DNA of 64,000 bases from NCBI RefSeq assembly GCF_046250175.1, contig NZ_CP176468.1; one strand, 5' to 3'. This DNA comes from Psychromonas sp030397575 (GTDB lineage Bacteria > Pseudomonadota > Gammaproteobacteria > Enterobacterales > Psychromonadaceae). Positions 43,569 through 53,321 of this stretch are shown piece by piece. Every line of letters starts with the position of its first letter. Within the stretch, counting starts at the first letter, position 1. A program made the translations under genes and the position numbers. The notes under the pieces are model-generated. The model ran no database searches. It was not told where the DNA came from and saw nothing but the letters and a program-made list of their open reading frames with translations.

Positions 43569-44603
43569 TTACTGCTTTATCATGGCTAGTTGCGATAATA
43601 AAATAAAGGTCGCAGAATAATAGTCAGTTTCTGCATTTATCTCAGGAAAGGTTACCTCAGTGCTACCATTCATCTTAGCCTTAGTAGCATTTTTAATAGC
43701 CTGCATACCGCTGTTAGCCGTTAATGTTGAAACTTGTTCTGTTAATAAATCCACTGATGCAGGTACTTTTTCTTGATCCCAAAAGTCTATAAATGGCGCG
43801 GTTAATTCAGTTTGATATTCACCTGCTAACATCAGGTAAAGAGGAAGTCTATTAGCACTTTCTCCGTATTTTGAAGAACTCGCACCTTCTAGAGTGACTT
43901 TATCTTCTGAAAGTATCATCCAATCTGCTGGTAGGCTCCAACGTCCAAAACGAGCCCACTCCATCAATGAAATACCCGATTGGTAGACTTCAGCCCAAAT
44001 AGGATCTCCAGTAACTTCGCTAAATAAGTTGAAAGCTGGGAACACCCAATAGGATAAATTGATTTGCTCAGATTGATCGCCAACGTCAACACCTTTTTCA
44101 GTTGGTAATACCAACTGGTAACCATACTTTTTATCAATCAACTTAGCTTTTATGGCATCTAGCACTCGGAATCCTTCCACCAAATAGATTTGACGATCCC
44201 ATTTATTTTCTGCTGCTAATAATGCCCAAGCAATAATAATATCGCCATTACTTGCATTAGGTTTGGATGAAATACAGGCTTTATCACAGGCCTGTTCAGA
44301 GGAGCTAACTTGTTCGCGGAATAAGTAATCTTCTCGCTGCATATGTTGTTGGGTCCAAGCCCAAATTTTCTCAAATTGTTTTCTGTCATTTGAGAAAACA
44401 GCAAATAGTAATGCAAAGCCTTGCCCTTCACTGTTTGATAGATTGTCATTTTCACCATCAATAACTTGGCCATCAGTAATAAACTGCTCTTTATAAGCAA
44501 TCCAATTTTTTTGATAGGGTGTTCGCTCAAAAGAAAGAAATTGCGGTAGAAGTAATATTATAATGAAAAACAATATTATTAAGGCGAATATAATTTTCTT
44601 CAT
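43569..44603 (-). CDS. Glycoside hydrolase family 8, membrane-anchored
   Basis: 344 residues. A signal anchor (4-24) followed by a GH8 (alpha/alpha)6 barrel. FITDGQVID and SEGQGFALLFAV match the BcsZ/CelC family, with the predicted proton donor E59; NASNGDIIIAWALL corresponds to the usual A-T/S-D-A-D-L segment with a variant sequence. The closest known function is an endoglucanase of the cellulose synthesis system (BcsZ), but no bcs genes are nearby, so the substrate is open. Followed by trxC. Confidence 0.82.
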   Translation of the reverse strand: MKKIIFALIILFFIIILLLPQFLSFERTPYQKNWIAYKEQFITDGQVIDGENDNLSNSEGQGFALLFAVFSNDRKQFEKIWAWTQQHMQREDYLFREQVSSSEQACDKACISSKPNASNGDIIIAWALLAAENKWDRQIYLVEGFRVLDAIKAKLIDKKYGYQLVLPTEKGVDVGDQSEQINLSYWVFPAFNLFSEVTGDPIWAEVYQSGISLMEWARFGRWSLPADWMILSEDKVTLEGASSSKYGESANRLPLYLMLAGEYQTELTAPFIDFWDQEKVPASVDLLTEQVSTLTANSGMQAIKNATKAKMNGSTEVTFPEINAETDYYSATFILLSQLAMIKQ

Positions 44604-44706
44604 TTTTCCAGTATTCCTTAACTTTTTAAAAGGCTGTTACATTGATAAATAGGCCTCTATGATAAAGGTGAACACTATAAAGATCACTAATAATTAAGCT
44701 CAAATA

Positions 44707-45588
44707 CTATTTAAGCATTGGATAGGTAAACAAAAAGAAATGACAAATATTCAGTAGCCAGTGACACAAAATAGCCCACTCTAAGCATTGTGTTTTATAA
44801 AAGATATAACCGTAACCAAACCCTGCTACCGCAGACACTAATACATAATTGAGCCCGCCCATGAAATGCGCAGCTGCAAAAACACATGCAACCAACATAG
44901 GCGAAAAAATAGATAGCCGCGTATGGCTTAATCGTTGTGAAAGTTTGGTTTGTAAAATCCCTCTAAATAACGCTTCTTCTGCTACACAGGTAAATAACAA
45001 ATTAATTGCGATAAACTCAAACCAAAAGTCTGGTACCTTAGGGTTAAAATCCACCAGCTCTAAAAGCAAAGCAAGGGTGAGTGTCACAACAATAGTGCTG
45101 ATAATAACTAAGATTGGTTGCTTAGCACTTTGCCAATTGATACATAAGGTATTGATGTAGCTTTGGCTAGTATCACTTTTATTCAACTTTTTGAAGAAAT
45201 AAGCTGTCAATAAAAGGCCAGCAATGCCTTTATCAACATTCGCATAAAGGGTGTAGGTTATCGCATCCTTACTGATTTGCTCATTAATAATAATGGGCAA
45301 GTTATTAAAGCCAGGTAAGAAATGCAATGCCAGTGCTACCCCAGTAACAATAAATACGCTAGTAAATAACTTAGATAAGAAAGGTAGCTTTATATTAAGC
45401 GCAGCATAATACAAAGCAAAATAAAGCAAGAGACTACTGACTCCTATTAAATTTATATACTGTTCAGTGAAAGCAAAGCAGACACTAATTAACAACAAAA
45501 AATACCAAAGTGGCTGCTTGAACAGTGTCATTTTACAGTAAGGAAAAACGGCTAAAATCGCTAAGGCTAAAATATAAAAAGTCATCAT
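44707..45588 (-). CDS. CPBP-family intramembrane metalloprotease
   Basis: 293 residues with about eight membrane helices. The CAAX/CPBP (Abi) motifs are present: EEALFRG (motif 1, EExxxR), FAAAHFMGG (motif 2, FxxxH) and a late HWLLNICHF. Such proteases act within the membrane; targets here are unknown. It is upstream of the GH8 gene on the same strand with a 103-bp gap. Confidence 0.87.
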   Translation of the reverse strand: MMTFYILALAILAVFPYCKMTLFKQPLWYFLLLISVCFAFTEQYINLIGVSSLLLYFALYYAALNIKLPFLSKLFTSVFIVTGVALALHFLPGFNNLPIIINEQISKDAITYTLYANVDKGIAGLLLTAYFFKKLNKSDTSQSYINTLCINWQSAKQPILVIISTIVVTLTLALLLELVDFNPKVPDFWFEFIAINLLFTCVAEEALFRGILQTKLSQRLSHTRLSIFSPMLVACVFAAAHFMGGLNYVLVSAVAGFGYGYIFYKTQCLEWAILCHWLLNICHFFLFTYPMLK

Positions 45589-45644
45589 CCATGGCTCAGT
45601 TTTGCTGTATGAATAGGTTGCTCAGAACAACAATAAGTATTTAA

Positions 45645-45676
45645 AAATAAAAAAGGAGGCTACTGGCCCCCTCTTT
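45645..45676 (-). terminator. Terminator of metC
   Basis: On the minus strand GGGGGCC-AGTA-GCCTCC (one G-U pair) with a run of six T, 25 bp after the metC stop. Confidence 0.8.
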
Positions 45677-45698
45677 ATGTCAATTAGATGCACTTAAC

Positions 45699-46886
45699 CT
45701 ATTTAATAAGAGCGGCATTGAAACGGTCGAAGCCAGCTTCTAAATCTGCAATTAAGTCTTCTGGGCTTTCTAAACCGATATGCACTCGAATTAATGGTTT
45801 GCTGCTATCCCATTCAGTCACAGTTCTGATTTTATCGATACCCGATACACTTAAAATTAAGCTTTCGAAACCGCCCCATGAAAAGCCCATTTTGAAATGA
45901 TGCATATTTTCAACTAAAGCAGTTAATGCTTTACTATTTCCTTCTTTTAATACAAATGAAAATAGGCCATTTGCGGCACTGAAATCACGTTTGAAAAACT
46001 CATGCCCTGGGCATGACTCAAATGCAGGGTGACGGATATGATCCACTTCTGGTCGAGTTGCTAACCAGTTTGCAACTTGTAACGCGTTTTTCTCATGCTG
46101 CGCCATACGTACACCTAAAGTACGTAAACCTCGACTTGCTAAATACACATCATCAGGTGATGTGCATTGCCCCATTAGGTAACTGTTTTCACGTAGTTGC
46201 TCCCAATGTGCTTCGTTTGAAGTTGCGGTTCCCATCATGACATCAGAGTGACCAACAATATATTTAGTTGCCGCTTGAATCGAGATATCAACTCCCATTT
46301 CAAAAGGCCGAGAGTTAATTGGCGACGCCCATGTATTATCTAACATCACTACTAAACCATACTCATGTGCAACTTTACTTAAGGTTGGTACATCTTGAAT
46401 TTCCATAGTGATTGAGCCTGGAGACTCTAAAAATAATACTTTAGTATTGTCTTGAATTAGATCTTTAATGCCTGCACCGATCATTGGGTCGTAATAAGTG
46501 GTTTCGATACCAAAGCCAGCTAATAAGCTATCACATAATGCACGCGTAGGTTCATAGGCACTGTCGACCATTAACAGGTGATCGCCGGCTTTTAAGAAAG
46601 ACATTAATGAGTTACTAATAGCAGCCGAGCCTGATGGGTAAAGAGCCGTTCCAACGCCTCCTTCTAACTCAGCAATCGCAGCTTGAAAAGCAAAGTGTGT
46701 TGGCCCGCCACGACGACCATAAAACATTTCCCCATTAGCTTTGTTTTTTGAAGCAAAACGCATCTCTTCCATGGTTTCGAAGACCATAGTTGAAGCTCGT
46801 ACCACAGGCGGGTTGATCACCCCTTTAGTCCATTTTTTATCGCGACCTAGTGTTACTATCTGTGTCTCTTTTTTCATTTCACTCAT
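45699..46886 (-). CDS. metC: Cystathionine beta-lyase
   Basis: 395 residues from the ATG at 46886 (MSEMKKETQIVTLGR); E. coli MetC has 395. The longer opening to 46949 adds an unconserved hydrophobic stretch. PLP-binding Lys in IQAATKYIVGHSD, Tyr/Arg in ELFYGRR-like MFYGRRGGPTHF, VFLESPGSITME and HIGLESPEDLIADLEAG are all as in MetC. It converts cystathionine to homocysteine in methionine synthesis. A clear MetJ box was not found upstream. Terminator at 45645. Confidence 0.95.
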   Translation of the reverse strand: MSEMKKETQIVTLGRDKKWTKGVINPPVVRASTMVFETMEEMRFASKNKANGEMFYGRRGGPTHFAFQAAIAELEGGVGTALYPSGSAAISNSLMSFLKAGDHLLMVDSAYEPTRALCDSLLAGFGIETTYYDPMIGAGIKDLIQDNTKVLFLESPGSITMEIQDVPTLSKVAHEYGLVVMLDNTWASPINSRPFEMGVDISIQAATKYIVGHSDVMMGTATSNEAHWEQLRENSYLMGQCTSPDDVYLASRGLRTLGVRMAQHEKNALQVANWLATRPEVDHIRHPAFESCPGHEFFKRDFSAANGLFSFVLKEGNSKALTALVENMHHFKMGFSWGGFESLILSVSGIDKIRTVTEWDSSKPLIRVHIGLESPEDLIADLEAGFDRFNAALIK

Positions 46887-47066
46887 CCATCCCATCATTA
46901 ATAAAGCACTGAAGAATCTATCCAGAATATAGAAAGAACATATTACCACTTCAAAAATAGATAAACAGCGAGAAAATTGTCATAAGATAGTCTTGATTAG
47001 ATGGCTTAGTACCTAAAGAAATAGGTATAATCGCTATTTACACTTTTCAGCTTGAATGGGTTCGTA

Positions 47067-47570
47067 ATGCAGTTAGAGACATACTTCCACCTTAACCGTG
47101 AACACTATGCGGAATGTTTTGATCAATCAATGGCGTTAAAAGCACCACAAAAGCCACGTTGGGGATTTATTGTCGGCGCGATGATTACCGGTTTGTTTTT
47201 TCTTTTTTTAACCGAGGTTCAAGGTCTATTCGCGTGGTTTTTCTTTGCCATTGCAATACTTGAGTACTTTAGTTTTAAATACCGCCGTGCTTGGTGGCTA
47301 ACTCGCCAAATGATCAGTAAAAACGCAGGAAATAAAATCACCCTTATTTTCGATGAAAAGGGTATCGAGAATAAAAGCGTTTATATCAATAGCCAATTAG
47401 CATGGGAATCGATTAAAAGCTACCAAGAAACAGAAGTGGGTTTTATGTTGAATTTACAACAAGGTGGACAACAATATCTCAGTAAAAATTGTCTAAATGA
47501 AGAAATACAAGATTATTTATTGATGCAACTTAAAGGGAAGAAAGTAGCATACCCCCCCCCCTCAAAGTAG
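47067..47570 (+). CDS. YcxB-like membrane protein
   Basis: 167 residues from the ATG at 47067 (MQLETYFHLNREHY); a TTG or other upstream opening at 47052 is less likely. Two membrane helices (about 32-70) between cytosolic parts, and a C-terminal PH-like YcxB domain (KITLIFDEKGIENKSVYINSQLAWESIKSYQE, in part). Role unknown. A run of ten C (47552-47561) lies four codons before the stop; slippage there would change the last residues. Confidence 0.75.
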   Translation: MQLETYFHLNREHYAECFDQSMALKAPQKPRWGFIVGAMITGLFFLFLTEVQGLFAWFFFAIAILEYFSFKYRRAWWLTRQMISKNAGNKITLIFDEKGIENKSVYINSQLAWESIKSYQETEVGFMLNLQQGGQQYLSKNCLNEEIQDYLLMQLKGKKVAYPPPSK

Positions 47571-47640
47571 ATAGTAAGAAGGCAAGTATATTGGGGTGGC
47601 TCACCACCAATACACTTCTTTTTATTTAAAGGTTAAAAAG

Positions 47641-48372
47641 CTATTCTGTAATTTTCCTAAAAGCCGCGTTTTCATCATTATTTGGGTCTAAAGCAACAAG
47701 TTGTAAACTGATAGTATTCTCTTGTGTTGGAAACTCCGCTGCAGCTTGCTCTTCACCATGTGTTTTAAAGTTCACCTTAATAAAGCCTTCTTGTACAAAT
47801 ACTTTGTCCTTCACCACACTTTTTTCTTCAATTATAATTGAAGCATCACGCACCCGATTGCCTAATAGTTCAGAACTGACATGGCGAGCTTGCTCCGTCT
47901 GAAAGTCATAAGAGAACAGACCGACATAAGTGAAAACACCACGCCCCATTCTATTAATAATATATGGGGCAGCAAAATAGGCTATACCAGTTCTATTATC
48001 ATTTAATAAAGCTAATTTAGATATGTTCAAATAAGCCGTCCCTCTATCATAGACAGGTCCAGTATCCTCCTGAGCAGAGGCAACTAAGACATCAAATTGA
48101 CCATGTAAAAAGTTATTATCTTCAACCTTTTCTAATGAATCTAATAATACTGGCCGCTCATTTTCAGGGTAAATAATAGAAGTGGGATGTGCATTCGATA
48201 AAGATTCAAAGATAATCTTTCCAGTATTTTTTTCACAGGCCTGCTTAGCTTCATTCCAAAAACCTTGGTCAGTTATGCAGCTCTGTTGAGTATTGCTTCG
48301 ACCTTGAAAATAATAGACTAGGCCTATGATAATCAACATGGCTAATAACACTTTATTGAGAGTTTTATTCAT
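47641..48372 (-). CDS. Hypothetical membrane-anchored protein
   Basis: 243 residues with an N-terminal signal anchor (KVLLAMLIIIGLVYYF) and two cysteines at about 32 and 46 (SCITDQGFWNEAKQAC) that could form a disulfide outside the membrane; the rest is a soluble, beta-rich domain. I do not recognise a family. Its ATG overlaps the truC stop by 8 bp, so it is translationally coupled to truC. Confidence 0.6.
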   Translation of the reverse strand: MNKTLNKVLLAMLIIIGLVYYFQGRSNTQQSCITDQGFWNEAKQACEKNTGKIIFESLSNAHPTSIIYPENERPVLLDSLEKVEDNNFLHGQFDVLVASAQEDTGPVYDRGTAYLNISKLALLNDNRTGIAYFAAPYIINRMGRGVFTYVGLFSYDFQTEQARHVSSELLGNRVRDASIIIEEKSVVKDKVFVQEGFIKVNFKTHGEEQAAAEFPTQENTISLQLVALDPNNDENAAFRKITE

Positions 48373-49213
48373 CTGATTTCTCTATTAATAAATTAATTTC
48401 TGTTAAAACACGTGCAAACTCATCGGTTAAAGGTGCGTGAACTTCAATTTTTTTCTCGGTATGTGGATGGATAAAACTTAAATACGCTGCATGTAATAAT
48501 AAACGATGAATATCAAAATTATCTCTAAACATCGTATTGTGTTTGCCATCACCATGTGAAGTATCACCAACAATAGGGTGTCGAAGGTGTTTCATGTGGC
48601 GGCGTAATTGATGTTTACGTCCGGTTTTAGGTTGTAACTCCACTAGAGAATAACGAGAAGTAGCGTAAGGGCCAACAGCAATCGGCACTTCAGTTTGTGA
48701 TATACAGCGGTACTCTGTCACTGCATCTTGAGCAGGTTTTGTCATATCCGCTTTTTTATCGGCGATTTTGTCATATTGATATTTTAAAGGATAATCTAAA
48801 AGACCTTGGCCGATATGCCCTCTTACAACAGCTAGATAATGCTTCTCAGTGGTATGCTCTACAAACTGTTGCATTAAATGGCGTGCACTGTCTTTATCTA
48901 ACACAAACAACAATACACCAGATGTTGGTCTATCCAAACGATGTACCGGATAAACATGTTGTCCGATTTGATCACGTAGTTTTTGAACCGCAAACTCTGT
49001 CGCGTTAGTATCTAACCAACTACGATGTACCAATAAACCAGAGGGTTTGTTGATTGCTACCAGATATTCATCTTGATACAAGATCTCTAATTCTGGGCTG
49101 CTGCTTTCTACCACTATATCCTGCTGCTCTGCAACGGTAGCTAACATTGACTCAAGATTATCAAGATCGTTATCAGGTGCTGGCTCGGTGGTTTGTTGTT
49201 CTGGTGGCATCAT
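48365..49213 (-). CDS. truC: tRNA pseudouridine(65) synthase TruC
   Basis: 282 residues. Catalytic motif HRLDRPTSGVLLFV with the nucleophilic Asp; RluA-family ends with KTGRKHQLRRHMKHLRHPIVGD typical of TruC (YqcB). Modifies U65 of some tRNAs. Compared with E. coli TruC (260) there is an extra acidic, Gln-rich N-terminus of about 40 residues; an inner ATG at 49147 is possible. Coupled to the following membrane-anchored hypothetical gene. Confidence 0.9.
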   Translation of the reverse strand: MMPPEQQTTEPAPDNDLDNLESMLATVAEQQDIVVESSSPELEILYQDEYLVAINKPSGLLVHRSWLDTNATEFAVQKLRDQIGQHVYPVHRLDRPTSGVLLFVLDKDSARHLMQQFVEHTTEKHYLAVVRGHIGQGLLDYPLKYQYDKIADKKADMTKPAQDAVTEYRCISQTEVPIAVGPYATSRYSLVELQPKTGRKHQLRRHMKHLRHPIVGDTSHGDGKHNTMFRDNFDIHRLLLHAAYLSFIHPHTEKKIEVHAPLTDEFARVLTEINLLIEKSDE

Positions 49214-49433
49214 AAATCTCGCTTACTATTCAACCATATTAACTGTAGACACTTACATAAAAATGGATGAGGCGTTTATTCTATAAACATTGAAAATAGG
49301 CGACCAATATAACAATAAACAGCAAAAATTTCATGTCTGTATTGGTTAAACAACACAATGCGAATAGACTGTTTTCCTGAATGACTTGATCAGCAAACAA
49401 CAAACACCACGCTATTTTGTAAAAGGAAAAACA

Positions 49434-50651
49434 ATGCGTCACTTACTAGTAATATCAAAGGTTGTTACTTTAAGTTTACCAATGATTGTAAGTGCCTTGG
49501 GCATCACAAATGTAAATGCGGCCACAACCAATTTTAATAAGCGCATTAATATTGCTATTGAAGACTCTCTTGCGCACTTAGAAAGCAGCGTTCAACTCAT
49601 CAAAGACCCAAATCAATTTCCAACTTACGCGAATAAAGACCTTTCTTGGCAGCTCAATGCCGCACACAAATGGACGGCAGGTTTTTATCCAGGAGCCTTA
49701 TGGCAAGGTTATCAATTAAGTGGTGATTCACGCTTTCAACAATGGGCCAAACAATGGACAGAATCCTTAGCCGGTCAAATAAACGATGCAGGCAGTCATG
49801 ACTTAGGCTTTAAATTTATGACAACCTATGGGAATGCACTAATACTTAGCAATGATATTGATATGGTAGCTTATAAAAAAATAATGCTCGCCGCTGCGAG
49901 TACTTTAGCTAAACGTTATCAACCTAATATACAGTTACTTAGTTCAGACTGGGATGATAAGTATTATGAAAATTCCATTCCGGTAGTAATCGACATTATG
50001 ATGAATTTAGAACTATTGTTGTGGGCTGCAGAAAATGGCGGTGATAAACAATGGGCAGAAATAGCAAAACATCATGCCTTAAAAACCTACGAAGACTTTA
50101 TACGTGTTGACGGTAGCAGCTATCACATCGTTCGCTATGACCAAACAACAGGACAAGTCATTAATAAAGGCACATTACAAGGTGATGGAGACGAAACCAC
50201 TTGGGCGCGAGGCCATGCTTGGATGATTTATGGCATGGTCGTGATGTACCGTTATACTGAGCAATCCATTTATCTTCAATATGCTCAAACATTAACAGAC
50301 TATTTTATTAAAAAATTACCTGAAGACGGTATTGCTATGTGGGACCTGAATAGTAAAATTCTGCAACGAGATACCTCTGCTGCAGCCATATTTGCTTCTG
50401 CATTAATCGAAATGGCTGATTATATCGATAATAAAAAGCAGAAAGAACGGTATATACAAGAGTACAAATTAATACTTAACTCTTTAATATCAGAGCCTTA
50501 CTTTATTAAAGACACCACTAAAGCGCCCATCATTGATAAGTCAGTACATTACTATACGAAACCTAACGCGATTGATGTTCCCGCCATTTTTACTGATTAT
50601 TACTTTCTAGAAGCGTTAAACCGTTACCAACAAACACTGTCGGAAAAATAA
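49434..50651 (+). CDS. Glycoside hydrolase family 88 (unsaturated glucuronyl/galacturonyl hydrolase)
   Basis: 405 residues from the ATG at 49434 with an AAAAGGAAA ribosome binding site; the opening at 49386 lacks one. A signal peptide (about 1-27) predicts periplasmic location. The (alpha/alpha)6 barrel contains WTAGFYPGALWQGYQLSGD, HDLGF with the predicted catalytic Asp, TWARGHAWMIYGMVVMYR and DTSAAAIFASALIEMADY, all typical of GH88. These enzymes remove unsaturated uronic acids from lyase products of pectin, ulvan or glycosaminoglycans. No lyase or transporter lies nearby, so it is an isolated gene here. Confidence 0.9.
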   Translation: MRHLLVISKVVTLSLPMIVSALGITNVNAATTNFNKRINIAIEDSLAHLESSVQLIKDPNQFPTYANKDLSWQLNAAHKWTAGFYPGALWQGYQLSGDSRFQQWAKQWTESLAGQINDAGSHDLGFKFMTTYGNALILSNDIDMVAYKKIMLAAASTLAKRYQPNIQLLSSDWDDKYYENSIPVVIDIMMNLELLLWAAENGGDKQWAEIAKHHALKTYEDFIRVDGSSYHIVRYDQTTGQVINKGTLQGDGDETTWARGHAWMIYGMVVMYRYTEQSIYLQYAQTLTDYFIKKLPEDGIAMWDLNSKILQRDTSAAAIFASALIEMADYIDNKKQKERYIQEYKLILNSLISEPYFIKDTTKAPIIDKSVHYYTKPNAIDVPAIFTDYYFLEALNRYQQTLSEK

Positions 50652-50811
50652 GCGTCAGCTTCTTTTACAACGCAGAAAAAAAGAGACTTACCTCTGATAA
50701 AAAATCATTCAATAACAAACAGATACTACAATGGCCCTTTTCTTGCATTAGAAGTAGAATTAAGCGCTATTAATTAATATCTATTTAAAGACTTAAGTGT
50801 CGGAGTTACAA

Positions 50812-51462
50812 ATGAAAAAAATCATAGGTATATTATTTTCCCTAATAATAAGTACAGCAGCTAATGCAGTAGCCTTATATGATTCGGGTGAGCCTATAGA
50901 TACGAGTGGACGTTGCGTTGCAGAGGGTTGTTTAGGGTCAACAGAGTGGTGGATTATTTCTGAATTTACTGCAGACGCAAATTGGGACATTACTGGTTTT
51001 GAGTTCTTTGCGACAGACAATAATGAGATTAACGGTAACGGTGGTGATGGTACAGGTTTAGGGATTGAAAGTTATCAATCAACCAGCTGGAAGATCATTT
51101 CTGCCGATAATCCATTTGGTGAAGCATTATATAGTGGGCAAAAAAAAGCAACTACTAGTACTTACAATCTAAATAGCATTGATGTGACTGACTTTCTCCT
51201 ATCTGATTTAACTATCTCGCTAGGCAGTGGAACTTACTATTTAGCACAACATCATGATTTCTTAGATGAGTCTGAATTCTTAGTATTAGAATCAGGATAC
51301 AGGTCACACTACTATCAAACAGATAATTTAGCTGGTAAGTATAAAATCAACGGCACAGCGGCTGTAAAAATTATCGGCACAGTACCAGAACCCGCTTTAT
51401 TCGGTTTATTTGGTTTAGCGCTAGTTGGTTTAGGATTATCTAGAAAAAAGTTGCATAAATAA
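50812..51462 (+). CDS. PEP-CTERM sorted secreted protein
   Basis: 216 residues from the ATG at 50812 behind GGAG. Signal peptide MKKIIGILFSLIISTAANA, a beta-rich middle, and a canonical C-terminal PEP-CTERM signal: VPEPALFGLFGLALVGLGL then SRKKLHK. Needs an exosortase encoded elsewhere. The middle (residues about 20-185) shows no domain I can name; two cysteines (CVAEGC) lie near the mature N-terminus. The sorting tail is very similar to that of the protein at 9996-10694. Confidence 0.88.
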   Translation: MKKIIGILFSLIISTAANAVALYDSGEPIDTSGRCVAEGCLGSTEWWIISEFTADANWDITGFEFFATDNNEINGNGGDGTGLGIESYQSTSWKIISADNPFGEALYSGQKKATTSTYNLNSIDVTDFLLSDLTISLGSGTYYLAQHHDFLDESEFLVLESGYRSHYYQTDNLAGKYKINGTAAVKIIGTVPEPALFGLFGLALVGLGLSRKKLHK

Positions 51463-51489
51463 CCTTTGCATACTTAACAAAGTTATTTA

Positions 51490-51518
51490 TTAGCCTCTGA
51501 TACCAGAGGCTTTTTTAT
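51490..51518 (+). terminator. Terminator of the PEP-CTERM gene
   Basis: GCCTCTG-ATAC-CAGAGGC followed by six T. Confidence 0.92.
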
Positions 51519-52000
51519 GTCATATAATAAATACTACGAAAACTTAATTAGTATGACTATTTGATTTTTCGCTTCGACGTTAACAAATATAAATTCCGAT
51601 ATAAAGAACAATTAATAAGCCACACTTATCGTTCTCTTAAAGATTTAAAGACTCATTTCATTGCCCATGAACGATAAATAATGAATTATTTTTTAAGCCT
51701 CTTTTTTTATTTATCCTCTGCAAAACCTATTAGCATTAAAATAAAAATCAAAAACAAAAACATAAATAACTGATAAATATAGATTTTAAAATAAAGCCCC
51801 CCCAAAAATGCTAAACAGCAATTAACTTATTAATACTTTATGTAGCTCACAAAACTGATAGATAGCAATCAATATCAATACCTAAATAACTGTAATCGTG
51901 ACCTCAAAAGGATTTCCTCCTATCAAAGATTGATTAAATATAGCGAGCCAGTTATCCTACTTAAAACGTAAACATATAATAAGACATTTAGGAGTTAGAT
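51519..52000. other. AT-rich intergenic stretch
   Basis: About 480 bp before the dehydrogenase gene without recognisable genes; it contains a C7 run at 51799-51806. The promoter of the dehydrogenase gene is presumably in its last 150 bp. Confidence 0.4.
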
Positions 52001-52882
52001 ATGACTAAACCAGTAATTGGTTTCATCGGCCTTGGCCTTATGGGCGGCAACATGGTTGAAAACTTACAAACACGTGGTTTTCAAGTAAATGTAATGGATC
52101 TTAATAAAGATGCTGTTGCGAAAGTAATTGCACGTGGTAATGCTACTGAAGTTGCTTCAGGTAAAGAATTAGCTGAGAAAAGTGACATCGTGATGCTAGC
52201 ACTAACTACTTCAAAAGTAGTTGAGTTAGTTGTTTATGCAGAAGACGGCATATTAGCTGGTATGTCTGAAGGTAAAGTACTCATTGACTTCGGCACTTCT
52301 ATTCCAGACTCTACTCGTAAGATTGGTGCTGCATTAGCAGAAAAAGGCTGTGGTATGATCGATGCACCGCTAGGTCGTACTCCTGCACATGCTAAAGATG
52401 GTTTATTAAACATCATGGCAGCTGGTGATATTGAAACATTTAACAAAGTTAAACCTGTATTAGATGAACAAGGTGAAAACGTATTTCATCTTGGCGCACT
52501 AGGTGCCGGTCATACAACTAAACTGATCAACAACTTCATTGGCATGACGACAGTAACTGCTATGTCTCAAGCCTTTGCTGTAGCAAAAGCAGCAGGTGTT
52601 GATGGACAACAACTGTTTGATATCATGTCAGCAGGTCCTTCTAACTCACCATTTATGCAATTCACTAAATTCTACGCGGTAGATGGCGAAGAAAAATTAG
52701 GTTTCTCAGTGGCTAATGCTAACAAAGATCTTGGTTACTTTAACCAAATGGTTGCTGACTTAGGCTCTGAGTCTCTAATCGCTCAAGGTACTTCAGCTAA
52801 CTTACAAGCTGCTGTTGATGCTGGTCTTGGCCAACACGATGTACCCGTTATTTTTGATTACTTTACTAAATTAGAAAAGTAA
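52001..52882 (+). CDS. Beta-hydroxyacid dehydrogenase (3-hydroxyisobutyrate / sulfolactaldehyde reductase-like)
   Basis: 293 residues. N-terminal Rossmann fold with IGFIGLGLMGGNMVENL, substrate motif DAPLGRTPAHAKDG (resembling the VGRTSANA of YihU), and catalytic Lys in HTTKLINNFIGM. Family members reduce tartronate semialdehyde, 3-hydroxyisobutyrate or sulfolactaldehyde; the neighbourhood does not decide. Clean AGGAGT ribosome binding site; ends at a strong terminator. Confidence 0.88.
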   Translation: MTKPVIGFIGLGLMGGNMVENLQTRGFQVNVMDLNKDAVAKVIARGNATEVASGKELAEKSDIVMLALTTSKVVELVVYAEDGILAGMSEGKVLIDFGTSIPDSTRKIGAALAEKGCGMIDAPLGRTPAHAKDGLLNIMAAGDIETFNKVKPVLDEQGENVFHLGALGAGHTTKLINNFIGMTTVTAMSQAFAVAKAAGVDGQQLFDIMSAGPSNSPFMQFTKFYAVDGEEKLGFSVANANKDLGYFNQMVADLGSESLIAQGTSANLQAAVDAGLGQHDVPVIFDYFTKLEK

Positions 52883-52945
52883 CTGAAAAGTAGCTTTAAA
52901 AGCTCATTAGTTCTAGTAATTTAAGTGGGCTTAAAATAATACTAT

Positions 52946-52995
52946 GACACTCACATTACTTTAAATTATTTAAGGTAATGTGAGTGTTTTTTTAT
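52946..52995 (+). terminator. Terminator of the dehydrogenase gene
   Basis: CACTCACATTACTTT ... AAGGTAATGTGAGTG and seven T. Confidence 0.92.
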
Positions 52996-53321
52996 TTATA
53001 CCCATAAAAACTTATACTTTTCATATTTCCTATTGAGTAAATAAAGTACTCTTTCATAACAACTTCTAAATGAAATGTTATTTATTGACCTCCCTCACAG
53101 CAACCGCTTTATTATTCGCCACATCTTAGCTATATTCTATATCGTTAGTAGTATAAACAAAACACAGCGTCAATTAAAAATGAAAGATTAATCGCCTCCA
53201 GCTATCAATCTAATTGAGACAAACAACTTCACATTTAAAATTGAATAAGCAATAGTAGTACTCAACGAAAACAACCTGTGCTGTAAATAAGTTTACCATT
53301 TTAATTTAAGAGGATTTACAT
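52996..53321. other. Upstream region of katG
   Basis: No gene. It contains AGCTATATTCTATATCG around 53129, loosely like an OxyR half-site pattern, but the four-element OxyR consensus is not satisfied. AAGAGGA serves as katG ribosome binding site. Confidence 0.35.

Noticed and set aside
46950..47040. MetJ box upstream of metC
   Set aside because: AGATAGTC-TTGATTAG matches the tandem AGACGTCT consensus too poorly.
53120..53160. OxyR binding site upstream of katG
   Set aside because: Only a partial resemblance; the four ATAG/CTAT elements with correct spacing are not present.
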